A DNA stretch of 64,000 nucleotides from Pseudomonas gingeri (GTDB lineage Bacteria > Pseudomonadota > Gammaproteobacteria > Pseudomonadales > Pseudomonadaceae), in contig NZ_JACAOS010000015.1 of NCBI RefSeq assembly GCF_013386165.1, forward strand, positions 631,594 through 695,593. The letters are read 5' to 3'. A program made the position numbers and the translations under genes. The notes beneath the pieces were generated by a model. That model did not search any database and had not been told where the DNA came from. It was given only the letters and a program-made list of their open reading frames with translations. Shown piece after piece: positions 25,381 to 34,211 of this stretch (the first letter of the stretch is position 1; each line of letters begins with the position of its first letter).

Positions 25381-26412
25381 ATGGATAGCGCCACAATCAA
25401 AAAACCCAATGGTGGTCCATGGCCTGTTCTCGAACTCCAGCACCATCACTTCAATGTCAGTGGTGAGCCAGTATCTCGACAGTTGCTGGCCTGGCGAGAG
25501 CGGGTCGGTCATGTCATGGATGTACTGCCTTCATTGGCACAAGTCGAAGCCTCTTTCCATGGGGTCATCGACCGATACGATCTCGGCACTGGACGCTTCA
25601 CCGATTGCCGCAGCGATGCCATGGTGCTCGATCGTTCAGTGGCACGTATCTCCACGGACAACCAGCGCGATTATGTCTTTCACGTATTCACGGCGGGCGG
25701 GATCGACTCCGTTGGGAGGGGCGGTCCGTCATGCGGTCGAGGGCATTCGACCGCCAGTGTTTTCGCCACCGATCTGAATCAGCCGATACGCATGCAACGT
25801 AGCGCTTGCCAGGTGCTGACATTTTTCGTACCCCGGCCAGTGGTGGACGCAGCCTTTCCCCATGCAGAAGCCATCCACGGCAGAGTGTTTGAAAACACCT
25901 CTCCCCTGATGCAATTGTTCATTGAGCAGGTGCTGGCGTTTTCCAGGAACCTTCCCGGGCTGAGTGCACATGAAGCGGACAGTGCCTTCGATGTGAGTGT
26001 GCAACTGCTGCTCGCCGCGCTTGGCAAACAGAGCAAACTCAGCGGCAACGCACGTGCCGCGGTGCGCGCAGCCATGTTCGACAAAGCCCGACGTTATATT
26101 CAGGCCAACCTCCATCAAGCCTCACTGTCCCCCGAAAATTTGTTGGAAGCCCTGCAATTACCCCGCCTGACGCTCTATCGTCTGTTCGAGCATGAGGGGG
26201 GACTTGGCGCCTATATTCGCAATCGCCGGCTGCGCGAAGCGGCCGATGAACTGGTCAAATCCCCGAACGTGTCGGTGACGGAAATCGCTTATGGGCTGGG
26301 TTTCAAAAGCGCTTCGGACTTTACCCGGGCCTTTCGTCGGACCTACGAAATGGCACCCCAGGATCTGCGGTTCATCGCGTCGCAGCGTCTGCGCAAGGGT
26401 TCGCGGACCTGA
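25381..26412 (+). CDS. AraC-family transcriptional regulator
   Basis: The 343-residue protein has a variable N-terminal sensor half and a C-terminal AraC DNA-binding domain with two helix-turn-helix units. The second is clear in SVTEIAYGLGFKSASDFTRA followed by FRRTYEMAPQDLR. It is divergent from the autotransporter and convergent with the MFS gene, whose 3' end it overlaps by 41 bases. Either could be its target. The ATG at 25381 has only a weak ribosome site (GGCGG). Confidence 0.87.
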   Translation: MDSATIKKPNGGPWPVLELQHHHFNVSGEPVSRQLLAWRERVGHVMDVLPSLAQVEASFHGVIDRYDLGTGRFTDCRSDAMVLDRSVARISTDNQRDYVFHVFTAGGIDSVGRGGPSCGRGHSTASVFATDLNQPIRMQRSACQVLTFFVPRPVVDAAFPHAEAIHGRVFENTSPLMQLFIEQVLAFSRNLPGLSAHEADSAFDVSVQLLLAALGKQSKLSGNARAAVRAAMFDKARRYIQANLHQASLSPENLLEALQLPRLTLYRLFEHEGGLGAYIRNRRLREAADELVKSPNVSVTEIAYGLGFKSASDFTRAFRRTYEMAPQDLRFIASQRLRKGSRT

Positions 26413-27721
26413 TCGAACGTAATCGTTGAAGGCTGTCTGGAAACAGGATCAGTGCAAACAGGCTGATACACATGACTGCCAACAGATACCAGGCAGGTGC
26501 CATTGGATTGCCGGTCACGCCGATCATCCAGGCCACGATAAAGGGGCAAAAGCCACCAAAAATCAGTGTTCCCAGGCTGTAGATCGTCGAAATGGCCGTC
26601 GCCCGATAATGACGGGGAAAGGCTTCCAACATCATCACGGTGGTGGCGGCGTTGCTGCACAACAACAGCAGCGAATACCCACCGATGACCAGCAATGAGA
26701 GTGGCTCGCCAATCCCTCTCGTCAATAGCAGGAAAACCGGGTAAACCAGCACGATGCTGCTGATCATCGTCCAATACTGGATCGGCTTGCGCAGGCGTTG
26801 CCTGTCGGCGACGTGTGCCAGCAGTGGCACGCCGATGAAGATCAGGGTACTCGACAGACAGGCCGATAGCAGACTGACGGTCGCTGGCATATGCAGCGTG
26901 CCAACCAGATAAATGGGCATGTAAAACACCAGTATATAAATACCGGCTGTCGGTGTTGCCATCAACAGTATGCCTAGCCAGAACGGCCGGGAGTGCTGCG
27001 CCAGGAGTGTCTTCATGGCCGGGCGACGGGACTTATTCATCACCGCGTCAGGCATTTGCCGACGCAGGTACCAGCCGACCGGCCCAATCAGCAATCCGGC
27101 GGCAAACGGAATACGCCAACCCCACTGGAGCAATGCCTCAGGGCTCAGCAACATCGTGGTAAAGGCGCCGACCAGAGCCCCTGCCAGCGCGGCCGCAGCC
27201 TGGCTCGCCGCGCGCCAGCTGACCCCATAACAACGGCTCTTCCGGGCGGTCAGTTCCATCAGCACCACCGAGGAAACGCCAATCTCGCCGCCCACCGCGA
27301 CCCCCTGCATCAGCCGCGCGACGACGATCAGTAGCGTGCCCCCTGGCCCCATGACGCTATAGGGCGGCGCAAATACCATCAACGCGGTGCCCAGCGTCAT
27401 CAACGCGATAGAGCAGGTCAGGCCCGCCTTTCGCCCTTTGCGATCGGCCAGATGGCCAATGAACAACGCACCGATCGGACGCATCGCGAACCCGGCACCA
27501 AAGGTGAGCAACGACAGCAACAGCGATACAAACGCGTTGCCGGAAGGAAAGAACATCTTGCCGATGGCCACTGCCGAAAAGCTGTAAACCGTGAAATCAT
27601 AAGTCGCCAAGCCATTACCGATAGCGGCGGCGAGGGCCACGCGTTTTTTGTGCGCACGGGCGCGTGCCGACAACTCGATTAATGACGCTGAAGCTTGTGG
27701 AGATACCGCGGAATTTTGCAT
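26372..27721 (-). CDS. MFS transporter, metabolite:H+ symporter type
   Basis: The 449-residue protein has 12 predicted membrane segments and MHS-type motifs: GNGLATYDFTVYSF in helix 1, GALFIGHLADRKGRKAGL between helices 2 and 3, and GGEIGVSSVVLMELTARKSR. This family imports small carboxylates, betaines or related compounds. Its 3' end overlaps the convergent AraC gene by 41 bases, which is unusual. The substrate is unknown; it may be controlled by that regulator. Confidence 0.85.
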   Translation of the reverse strand: MQNSAVSPQASASLIELSARARAHKKRVALAAAIGNGLATYDFTVYSFSAVAIGKMFFPSGNAFVSLLLSLLTFGAGFAMRPIGALFIGHLADRKGRKAGLTCSIALMTLGTALMVFAPPYSVMGPGGTLLIVVARLMQGVAVGGEIGVSSVVLMELTARKSRCYGVSWRAASQAAAALAGALVGAFTTMLLSPEALLQWGWRIPFAAGLLIGPVGWYLRRQMPDAVMNKSRRPAMKTLLAQHSRPFWLGILLMATPTAGIYILVFYMPIYLVGTLHMPATVSLLSACLSSTLIFIGVPLLAHVADRQRLRKPIQYWTMISSIVLVYPVFLLLTRGIGEPLSLLVIGGYSLLLLCSNAATTVMMLEAFPRHYRATAISTIYSLGTLIFGGFCPFIVAWMIGVTGNPMAPAWYLLAVMCISLFALILFPDSLQRLRSIRSANPCADAATR

Positions 27722-27910
27722 TTCCCCTGCCCTTGGACAGTACTGAAAATCAGAAAACGCTCACTTCAGCCTCCTTGCCATGAACATGTGTGCAGATATG
27801 TAGTGATTGTACGGGTGATACCGCTCTTCCGTTGCGAATCAGCTACCGATGCAGCCTGGGTACCCGGAAGGACAGTCAATGTCAAATTGATATCGCCTCC
27901 TAAAAAAACA

Positions 27911-27942
27911 AAACCCCATGACGTTGGCACGTCATGGGGTTT
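27911..27942 (-). terminator. Rho-independent terminator of rluB
   Basis: Arms AAACCCCATGACGT and ACGTCATGGGGTTT flank a 4-base loop, and on the minus strand a run TGTTTTTTTA follows. It lies 31 bases after the rluB stop. Confidence 0.9.
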
Positions 27943-27972
27943 CGGGTCTCGCGGTGCGCTCAAGCGCCCGCT

Positions 27973-29178
27973 TTACTCAGGCTTGCGACGCCCGAACCCC
28001 GGGCGCTGACCGGAACCGGCCGGTGCGCCACGACGTTTGCCCGACGGCGCGTCCTTGTCCAGGACCAGGCTTGGACGCTTGGTCTTGGGTGCCGGCTTGG
28101 CCGGACGCTTGCTGTCGGTCGGACGATCCGCCACTGGCGTACCACGGGTCGACTCGCCACGACCGGCCGCCGGACGTGGAGCTCGCGGTGCGCGCTCGCC
28201 ATCCTGGCGCGGGGCCGGCTTGCGGGCCGGACGCTCGCCTTCGATCCGCGGCTCGCGTTCGCTGCGCTCGACAGGTGCACCAGCAGCCGGACGCAAGGTC
28301 CGTACACGCTCGCCCTTGCCGACCGGACGGGAGGACTTGCGCTGCATACGCTCCAGCTTGTCCTTGCTCTTGGCATTGAGCTGCGGCATCGCTACCGGCG
28401 TCAGGCCGACCTCGGCACTGAGGACATCCACCTCGTACTGGGTCATTTCACGCCAGCGGCCCATCGGCAGGTCGGAATTGAGGAACACCGGACCGAAACG
28501 CACGCGCTTCAGGCGGCTGACCACCAAGCCCTGGGACTCCCACAGACGACGCACTTCGCGGTTACGACCTTCCATCACCACGCAGTGGTACCAGTGGTTG
28601 AAACCTTCACCGCCAGGCGCTTCCTGGATATCGGTGAACTTCGCCGGACCGTCTTCGAGCATCACGCCAGCCTTGAGGCGGGCAATCATCTCCTCGTCCA
28701 CTTCACCACGGACACGCACAGCGTACTCGCGGTCCATTTCGTAGGACGGGTGCATCAGGCGGTTGGCCAGCTCACCGTCGGTGGTGAACATCAGCAGACC
28801 GGTGGTGTTGATGTCCAGACGGCCGATATTGATCCAGCGGCCTTCTTTCGGGCGCGGCAACTTGTCGAACACGGTCGGACGGCCTTCCGGGTCGTCACGG
28901 GTGCAGATTTCGCCGTCGGGCTTGTTGTACATGATCACGCGGCGAACCGATTCGGACGCCTCTTCACGCTTGATCACCTTGCCATCGATGGTGATGGCGT
29001 CATGCATGTCGACGCGCTGGCCGAGGGTGGCGTCTTTGCCGTTGACCTTGATCCGGCCCTTGCTGATCCAGCCTTCCACGTCGCGGCGCGAGCCGACGCC
29101 GATACGGGCGAGGACCTTCTGCAGTTTTTCGCCTGCTGGGCCGATTTCCTGGTCGTCTTTCTGCTTGATATCACTCAT
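27973..29178 (-). CDS. rluB: 23S rRNA pseudouridine synthase RluB
   Basis: RluB makes pseudouridine 2605 in 23S rRNA. The 401-residue protein has an N-terminal S4 RNA-binding domain (EKLQKVLARIGVGSRRDVEGW) and the RsuA/RluB catalytic motif GRLDINTTGLL with the essential Asp. From about residue 275 on, a disordered Arg/Pro/Lys/Gly-rich tail follows, longer than in enteric RluB. GGAGGTGCCCAG precedes the ATG. It follows scpB, as often in gamma-proteobacteria, but with a 125-base gap. Confidence 0.93.
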   Translation of the reverse strand: MSDIKQKDDQEIGPAGEKLQKVLARIGVGSRRDVEGWISKGRIKVNGKDATLGQRVDMHDAITIDGKVIKREEASESVRRVIMYNKPDGEICTRDDPEGRPTVFDKLPRPKEGRWINIGRLDINTTGLLMFTTDGELANRLMHPSYEMDREYAVRVRGEVDEEMIARLKAGVMLEDGPAKFTDIQEAPGGEGFNHWYHCVVMEGRNREVRRLWESQGLVVSRLKRVRFGPVFLNSDLPMGRWREMTQYEVDVLSAEVGLTPVAMPQLNAKSKDKLERMQRKSSRPVGKGERVRTLRPAAGAPVERSEREPRIEGERPARKPAPRQDGERAPRAPRPAAGRGESTRGTPVADRPTDSKRPAKPAPKTKRPSLVLDKDAPSGKRRGAPAGSGQRPGFGRRKPE

Positions 29179-29303
29179 CTGGGCACCTCCCGGTGTGTCG
29201 ATTCAGGCCTTGGCCTGAAGAAATTGAATCTGTTGCCTGGGCGAAGGGATCGCCGCGGGGGCGCGAATCATACGCCGATGTTGGCCATTATGCACCTGCG
29301 CAA

Positions 29304-30341
29304 TCAATCGTCGAACAAGTGTCGTTCCTGTTCGATGGCCTCGGCCAGGGCCAGGGCCTCGGCTTCTTCATCGCTCAGTTGTGGCTGGCCGGCGGCCTTG
29401 TCCAGCGCCGCAACCGCCGCGAGCAATTGTTCCCGGGCTTGCTGGGCGCCCACCAGGTCCGGCGCCGGCGCTTCAGGCTCTTCGGCTATTTCCGGCTCCG
29501 GCTCCAGCGCTTCTTCCAGCGCTTCGTCGACCTCGACGGCCTCAACCGTCACATCCGGCTCAACGCCTTCAAGCACAGGCTCCGCAGGCAGTAACTCACC
29601 TATCGGCGCCATATCGCCGTCGCGCAGCAAATCATCGAAGTCAGTCTTGATCCCCTCTTCCATGGAGTCCAGCTCCAGCAACAGGGTATGGAAACTGGTT
29701 TCCTCCTTCGGCGCCTCGGCACCCTCCGGATCGAGGCTGGCATCGGCCAGGGCCTGCAGGCTCGCGGGCACCGGTGCGTCCTCGACATCGAGCAGCGGCT
29801 CGGGCTCCATCTCCCGCAGTTCGGCCAGGGGCGGCAGGTCGTCGAGGTTCTTCAGGTTGAAATGGTCGAGAAACGCCTTGGTGGTGGCGAACATCGCCGG
29901 TCTACCTGGCACCTCACGGTAACCGACGACCCGGATCCACTCGCGCTCCAGCAAGGTCTTGACGATCTGGCTGTTGACCGCCACGCCGCGCACATCCTCG
30001 ATCTCGCCCCGGGTAATGGGTTGACGATAGGCAATCAGCGCCAGGGTTTCCAGCATTGCCCGGGAATAACGTTGTGGACGCTCTTCCCACAGCCGCCCCA
30101 CCCAAGGAGCGAATTTCTCGCGCACCTGCAGGCGATAGCCGGAAGCCACCTCCCGCAGCTCGAAGGCGCGCCCTTCGCAGGACTTGGCGAGAATGGTCAG
30201 GGCTTTCTTGAAGACCGGCGGCTCAGGCCGCTCGGCCTCCTCGAACAGCTCGAACAGCCGCTCCAGGGATTGCGGCTTTCCCGAGGCCAACAGAAAGGCT
30301 TCAAGCAGCGGGGCCAGCTCGCGGGGTTCACTCAGGTTCAT
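29304..30341 (-). CDS. scpB: Segregation and condensation protein B (ScpB), extended form
   Basis: ScpB is the winged-helix subunit that joins ScpA and SMC in condensin-like complexes. The N-terminal 180 or so residues contain the family core (ETLALIAYRQPITRGEIEDVRGV and LLEREWIRVVGYREVPGRP). The remaining 160 residues are very acidic and Ala/Pro-rich, roughly doubling the normal length. It starts 12 bases after scpA ends and is part of the block with scpA, yciO and the PHP gene. Confidence 0.92.
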   Translation of the reverse strand: MNLSEPRELAPLLEAFLLASGKPQSLERLFELFEEAERPEPPVFKKALTILAKSCEGRAFELREVASGYRLQVREKFAPWVGRLWEERPQRYSRAMLETLALIAYRQPITRGEIEDVRGVAVNSQIVKTLLEREWIRVVGYREVPGRPAMFATTKAFLDHFNLKNLDDLPPLAELREMEPEPLLDVEDAPVPASLQALADASLDPEGAEAPKEETSFHTLLLELDSMEEGIKTDFDDLLRDGDMAPIGELLPAEPVLEGVEPDVTVEAVEVDEALEEALEPEPEIAEEPEAPAPDLVGAQQAREQLLAAVAALDKAAGQPQLSDEEAEALALAEAIEQERHLFDD

Positions 30342-30353
30342 GGATTGTGCTCG

Positions 30354-31172
30354 TTATTCAGCGCGCGCCCGCACATGGATCGCCGTAAAGGGTTCATTCT
30401 GCACCAGTTCGACCAGGGATTCCTTGACCAGCTCGAGAATCGCCATAAAGGTCACCACCACCCCCAAGCGCCCTTCTTCGGCCGTGAACAGCTCGACAAA
30501 GGGTACGAAGCCGCCGCCCTTGAGGCGCTCCAGCACATCGCTCATGCGCTCGCGGGTCGACAGTTGCTCGCGGCTGACCTGGTGGCTTTCGAACAGGTCG
30601 CCACGGCGCAGGACTTCGGCCATGGACATCAACACCTCTTCCAGACTCACGTCCGGCAACAGCTTGCGCGCCCGGGCCTCGGGCGCATCGAGCTTGGGCA
30701 CCAGCACATCGCGACCGACCCGGGGCAAGGTATCAAGGCCCTCGGCGGCGCTCTTGAAACGTTCATACTCCTGCAGGCGGCGGATCAGTTCAGCCCGCGG
30801 ATCGTCCTCTTCCGCCTCGATTTCAGCCGAACGCGGCAGCAGCATCCGCGACTTGATCTCGGCCAGCATCGCCGCCATCACCAGGTACTCGGCCGCCAAT
30901 TCCAGACGTACCGACTTCATCAGTTCGACATAACCCATGTACTGACGGGTGATTTCCGCCACCGGGATGTCGAGAATATCGATGTTCTGCTTGCGGATCA
31001 GGTAGAGCAGCAAGTCCAGCGGACCTTCGAAGGCTTCGAGGAAGACTTCCAGGGCGTCCGGCGGGATATACAAGTCCACCGGCATCTCGGTGACCGCCTG
31101 GCCATAGACCAGGGCGAACGGCAATTCCTGCTGGGCATCGGCCTGGCTGTCGACGGTTTCCACGGCGGACAT
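30354..31172 (-). CDS. scpA: Segregation and condensation protein A (ScpA)
   Basis: ScpA is the kleisin that bridges SMC heads. The 272-residue protein has the kleisin N-terminus (FEGPLDLLLYLIRKQNIDI and ITRQYMGYVELM) and a C-terminal winged helix (FVELFTAEEGRLGVVVTFMAILELVKE). The ATG at 31172 abuts the yciO-like stop codon. It is followed by scpB and belongs to one chromosome-maintenance transcript. Confidence 0.94.
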   Translation of the reverse strand: MSAVETVDSQADAQQELPFALVYGQAVTEMPVDLYIPPDALEVFLEAFEGPLDLLLYLIRKQNIDILDIPVAEITRQYMGYVELMKSVRLELAAEYLVMAAMLAEIKSRMLLPRSAEIEAEEDDPRAELIRRLQEYERFKSAAEGLDTLPRVGRDVLVPKLDAPEARARKLLPDVSLEEVLMSMAEVLRRGDLFESHQVSREQLSTRERMSDVLERLKGGGFVPFVELFTAEEGRLGVVVTFMAILELVKESLVELVQNEPFTAIHVRARAE

Positions 31173-31802
31173 TCAGGCCTCGACCATGAACGGCGCAGGA
31201 TCACCACAGCCCACACGCACGACTTCCGGCTCGCCGTCAGCCAGGTTGATCACCGTCGACGCCTTGATCCCGCCGAAACCGCCGTCGATCACCAGGTCGA
31301 CCTGATGTTCGAGCAACTGGCGGATCTCGTAGGGATCGCTCATCGGCTCGGTCTCCCCCGGCATGATCAGGCTGACACTCATCAGCGGCTCGCCCAGCTC
31401 TTCGAGCAGCGCCAGGGCAATCGGGTGGCTGGGGATGCGCAGGCCGATGGTACGTTTTTTCGGATGCAGCAACAGCCGCGGGACTTCCCGGGTGGCGTTC
31501 AGAATAAAGGTGTAGGGCCCTGGCGTATGGGCCTTGAGCAGACGGAACAGGCCGGTATCGACTTTGGCGAACAACCCCAATTGCGAGAGATCACTGCAGA
31601 TCAGCGCAAAATTGTGCTTATCGTCCAACTGCCGCAAACGGCGCACGCGCTCGACCGCCGCCTTGTCGCCGATCTGGCAACCGATGGCATAGGACGAATC
31701 GGTGGGATAGATCACCACCCCACCCTTGCGAATGATCTCCACCGCCTGTTTGATCAGGCGCGCCTGCGGGTTTTCCGGATGAATTTGGAAAAACTGACTC
31801 AC
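31173..31802 (-). CDS. YciO/Sua5 (TsaC) family protein
   Basis: The 209-residue protein matches E. coli YciO (SQFFQIHPENPQ, IRKGGVVIYPTDSSYAIGC, TPGPYTFIL), of the Sua5/TsaC threonylcarbamoyl-AMP synthase fold. True TsaC for tRNA t6A is usually a separate gene, so this is a paralogue of uncertain substrate. I choose the GTG at 31802 because it gives VSQFFQIHP at the family N-terminus and has AGGT 8 bases upstream. An ATG at 31841 in frame would overlap the upstream gene. Confidence 0.85.
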   Translation of the reverse strand: MSQFFQIHPENPQARLIKQAVEIIRKGGVVIYPTDSSYAIGCQIGDKAAVERVRRLRQLDDKHNFALICSDLSQLGLFAKVDTGLFRLLKAHTPGPYTFILNATREVPRLLLHPKKRTIGLRIPSHPIALALLEELGEPLMSVSLIMPGETEPMSDPYEIRQLLEHQVDLVIDGGFGGIKASTVINLADGEPEVVRVGCGDPAPFMVEA

Positions 31803-31815
31803 ATTTTCTACCTGT

Positions 31816-32679
31816 TCAGACGACGGCAGTAAGTTGCTCATGTTTGAAGCGACACCAGAGTGGCGGCAGATCTTCAGGGACCGGGCGGTACTCACCGATC
31901 TCGGACCAGCCTCCAGGACCATGGAAATCACTGCCGGCACTGACCAGCAGCCCGAACTCACGGGCAAGGATCGCCAGACTGCCTACCTGCTCGGCGGGTT
32001 GATGCCCATTGACCACCTCGATAGCGTGGCCACCTGCTTGAATATAGTCGGCAATCAGCTTGCGGCGCTTGCTGCGGGTGAAATCGTAGTGCCAGGGATG
32101 GGCCAGGCTGACCCAGGCCCCGGACTCGCGCAAGGTGCCGACGGTGTCTTCCAGGGTCGGCCAGTGCAGCTTGACGTCCCCCAGCTTGCCCGCGCCAAGC
32201 CACTTGCGAAAGGCTTCGGCGCGATCCTTGACGAACCCTTCACGCACCAGGAAATCGGCGAAATGCGGACGCGCCGGAGCATTGCCGCTGTCGCCCAGCT
32301 CCTGCTGGATCGCCCGCGCGCCTTCCAGCGCGCCGGGCATGCCCTTGAGCGCCAGCTTGCGGCTGATTTCCTCGGAACGCAGCCAGCGCCCCTCGTGCAA
32401 ACGGGCGATGGCCTCCACCAGCGCCGGGGCCATGACGTCGAAACCGTAGCCCAGCACATGGATGGTCGCGCCGCCCCAGGTGCAGGACAGCTCGACGCCA
32501 TTGACCAGCCGCATACCCAGCGCATCCGCCGCCGCACGGGCTTCGGCCAGACCTTCGAGGGTGTCGTGATCGGTCAGGGCCAGGACTCGCACGCCTCTCT
32601 CGTGCGCACGGGCAACCAGGACCGCGGGCGCGAGAGCGCCGTCGGAGGCCGTGCTATGGCAGTGCAGGTCGATTTCCAC
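31816..32679 (-). CDS. PHP-domain nuclease (RNase AM / YciV type)
   Basis: The 287-residue protein begins with PHP metal-binding motifs (EIDLHCHSTASDG, LTDHDTLEG) and ends with SAGSDFHGPG, typical of YciV/RNase AM, a 5'-3' exonuclease that trims rRNA 5' ends and acts on 3',5'-bisphosphates. I prefer the GTG at 32679, which places the first motif at the N-terminus as in the family. A TTG start 13 codons earlier is possible. It leads the minus-strand block and is divergent from yciB. Confidence 0.85.
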   Translation of the reverse strand: MEIDLHCHSTASDGALAPAVLVARAHERGVRVLALTDHDTLEGLAEARAAADALGMRLVNGVELSCTWGGATIHVLGYGFDVMAPALVEAIARLHEGRWLRSEEISRKLALKGMPGALEGARAIQQELGDSGNAPARPHFADFLVREGFVKDRAEAFRKWLGAGKLGDVKLHWPTLEDTVGTLRESGAWVSLAHPWHYDFTRSKRRKLIADYIQAGGHAIEVVNGHQPAEQVGSLAILAREFGLLVSAGSDFHGPGGWSEIGEYRPVPEDLPPLWCRFKHEQLTAVV

Positions 32680-32763
32680 GGGAGTTGAATAACCTCTAGG
32701 TGACGCTTTCGCTGGCAATTATGTTTGTTATTATGCCGTCACATCCTGCTTCTGGCTGCCACT

Positions 32764-33360
32764 GTGAAACAATTCATCGATTTCATCCCGCTCTTCCTGT
32801 TCTTCATCGTCTACAAGATCGAACCGCGGGTCATGGAGATCGCCGGCCACAGCCTGACCGTGGGCGGTATCTACAGCGCCACGGCGATGCTGATCGTCAG
32901 TTCCCTGGTGGTCTACGGCGCCCTGTTCATCACCCATCGCAAGCTGGAGAAGAGCCAGTGGCTGACCTTGATCGCCTGCCTGGTCTTCGGCAGCCTGACC
33001 CTGGCCTTCCACAGCGAAACCTTCCTCAAATGGAAAGCCCCGGTGGTCAACTGGCTGTTCGCCCTGGCCTTTGCCGGCAGCCACTTCATCGGTGACCGCC
33101 TGCTGATCAAGCGCATCATGGGCCACGCCCTGAGCTTGCCCGAGCCGATCTGGACCCGGTTGAACCTGGCCTGGATCGTGTTTTTCCTGTTCTGCGGCGG
33201 CGCCAACCTGTTTGTCGCCTTCACGTTCCAGCAGTACTGGGTCGACTTCAAGGTGTTCGGCAGCCTGGGCATGACCCTGCTGTTCCTGGTCGGCCAGGGC
33301 ATCTACCTGTCCCGCCACCTGCACGACGCCGACCCGACCATCCCGAAAACCGAGGACTGA
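32764..33360 (+). CDS. yciB: Inner-membrane septation-linked protein YciB
   Basis: The 198-residue protein has five or more membrane helices and the YciB/IspZ signatures KQFIDFIPLFLFFIVYK, FLKWKAPVVNWLF and GDRLLIKRIMG. YciB affects cell envelope synthesis and division with DcrB. The GTG at 32764 gives the family N-terminus (VKQFIDF). The stop is one base before the ATG of the YciI-like gene, so they form an operon. Confidence 0.92.
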   Translation: MKQFIDFIPLFLFFIVYKIEPRVMEIAGHSLTVGGIYSATAMLIVSSLVVYGALFITHRKLEKSQWLTLIACLVFGSLTLAFHSETFLKWKAPVVNWLFALAFAGSHFIGDRLLIKRIMGHALSLPEPIWTRLNLAWIVFFLFCGGANLFVAFTFQQYWVDFKVFGSLGMTLLFLVGQGIYLSRHLHDADPTIPKTED

Positions 33361-33361
33361 C

Positions 33362-33661
33362 ATGCTCTACGCGATTATCGCCACCGACGTCGAAAACTCC
33401 CTGGAAAAACGCCTGGCCGTGCGCCCGGCGCACCTGGAGCGGCTGCATCAGCTCAAGGCTGAAGGCCGTCTGGTCCTGGCCGGCCCGCACCCGGCCGTGG
33501 ACAGCAACGACCCGAGCGCCGCCGGCTTCAGCGGCAGCCTGATCATCGCCGAATTCGACAGCCTGACAGCGGCGCAAGCCTGGGCCGAGGCCGACCCGTT
33601 CGTCGCCGGCGGCGTCTACGCCAACGTGCTGGTAAAACCGTTCAAGCAAGTCCTGCCATAA
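33362..33661 (+). CDS. yciI: YciI-like protein
   Basis: This 99-residue protein has the YciI dimeric alpha/beta-barrel pattern: MLYAIIATDVENSLEKR, RPAHLERLHQLKAEGRL, AGPHPA and WAEADPFVAGGVY with the conserved His-Asp pair. The biochemical role is unsettled. It follows yciB by one base, as in E. coli yciB-yciI arrangements. Confidence 0.92.
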   Translation: MLYAIIATDVENSLEKRLAVRPAHLERLHQLKAEGRLVLAGPHPAVDSNDPSAAGFSGSLIIAEFDSLTAAQAWAEADPFVAGGVYANVLVKPFKQVLP

Positions 33662-33768
33662 AATGATCGGTGCGATGAACCTTCCGGGTTCATCGCGGCC
33701 CAATCGCTCATTATTCTCGTTCATCAGCCGACAACCTGCCCAATGCCGATTGGAATCAGGAGTTTGCG

Positions 33769-34179
33769 ATGCGCCAAGGTCCGTTGTTGCTGCTAGTGGT
33801 CATCTTGTCGATAGGGGCTGCCGCCCATGCCGAAGAGAGCCAGGGTTCGAGTAATTCGACACCCTTGTCCTTGAGTGCCGGCAGCCAGATCACCGATTTG
33901 CAGCAACGTTTGAAAGAAAGCGAACGACAACGAGCAGAGTTGAGCCAACAATTACAAAGCGCCGACGCCGAACGCGAAAGCGCCCAATTGAGCCGCCTGC
34001 GCCAGGAAAACCAGCGCCTGAAGCTGCAACTCAAGGAAATCCAGGCCAGTACCGGTCCACGCCTGCTGACCGATCAGCAGCAATGGTTTGTGACCGGTGC
34101 GGGAGTTGCACTCCTGGCCCTGCTCTGCGGTATCTTCGCCAGCGGCGGACGTAGACAACGTCGGCAATGGCTGAATTGA
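33769..34179 (+). CDS. Exported coiled-coil protein with C-terminal membrane anchor
   Basis: The 136-residue protein has a Sec signal peptide (ending near AAHAEE), a coiled coil of about 65 residues (TDLQQRLKESERQRAEL through LKLQLKEIQ), a hydrophobic helix (WFVTGAGVALLALLCGIFA) and a basic cytoplasmic tail (GGRRQRRQ). It resembles the YgiM class (signal peptide, coiled coil, C-terminal anchor) but lacks the SH3 domain. AGGAG precedes the ATG by 7 bases. It lies 32 bases before cpxR and may be part of the same envelope unit. Confidence 0.78.
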   Translation: MRQGPLLLLVVILSIGAAAHAEESQGSSNSTPLSLSAGSQITDLQQRLKESERQRAELSQQLQSADAERESAQLSRLRQENQRLKLQLKEIQASTGPRLLTDQQQWFVTGAGVALLALLCGIFASGGRRQRRQWLN

Positions 34180-34211
34180 GCGGCCATTAGCGATCCGTAA
34201 TCGAGAGAGTC

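Noticed and set aside
27934..31832. Long plus-strand frames over rluB, scpB and scpA
   Set aside because: They mirror well-supported minus-strand genes and lack recognisable motifs.
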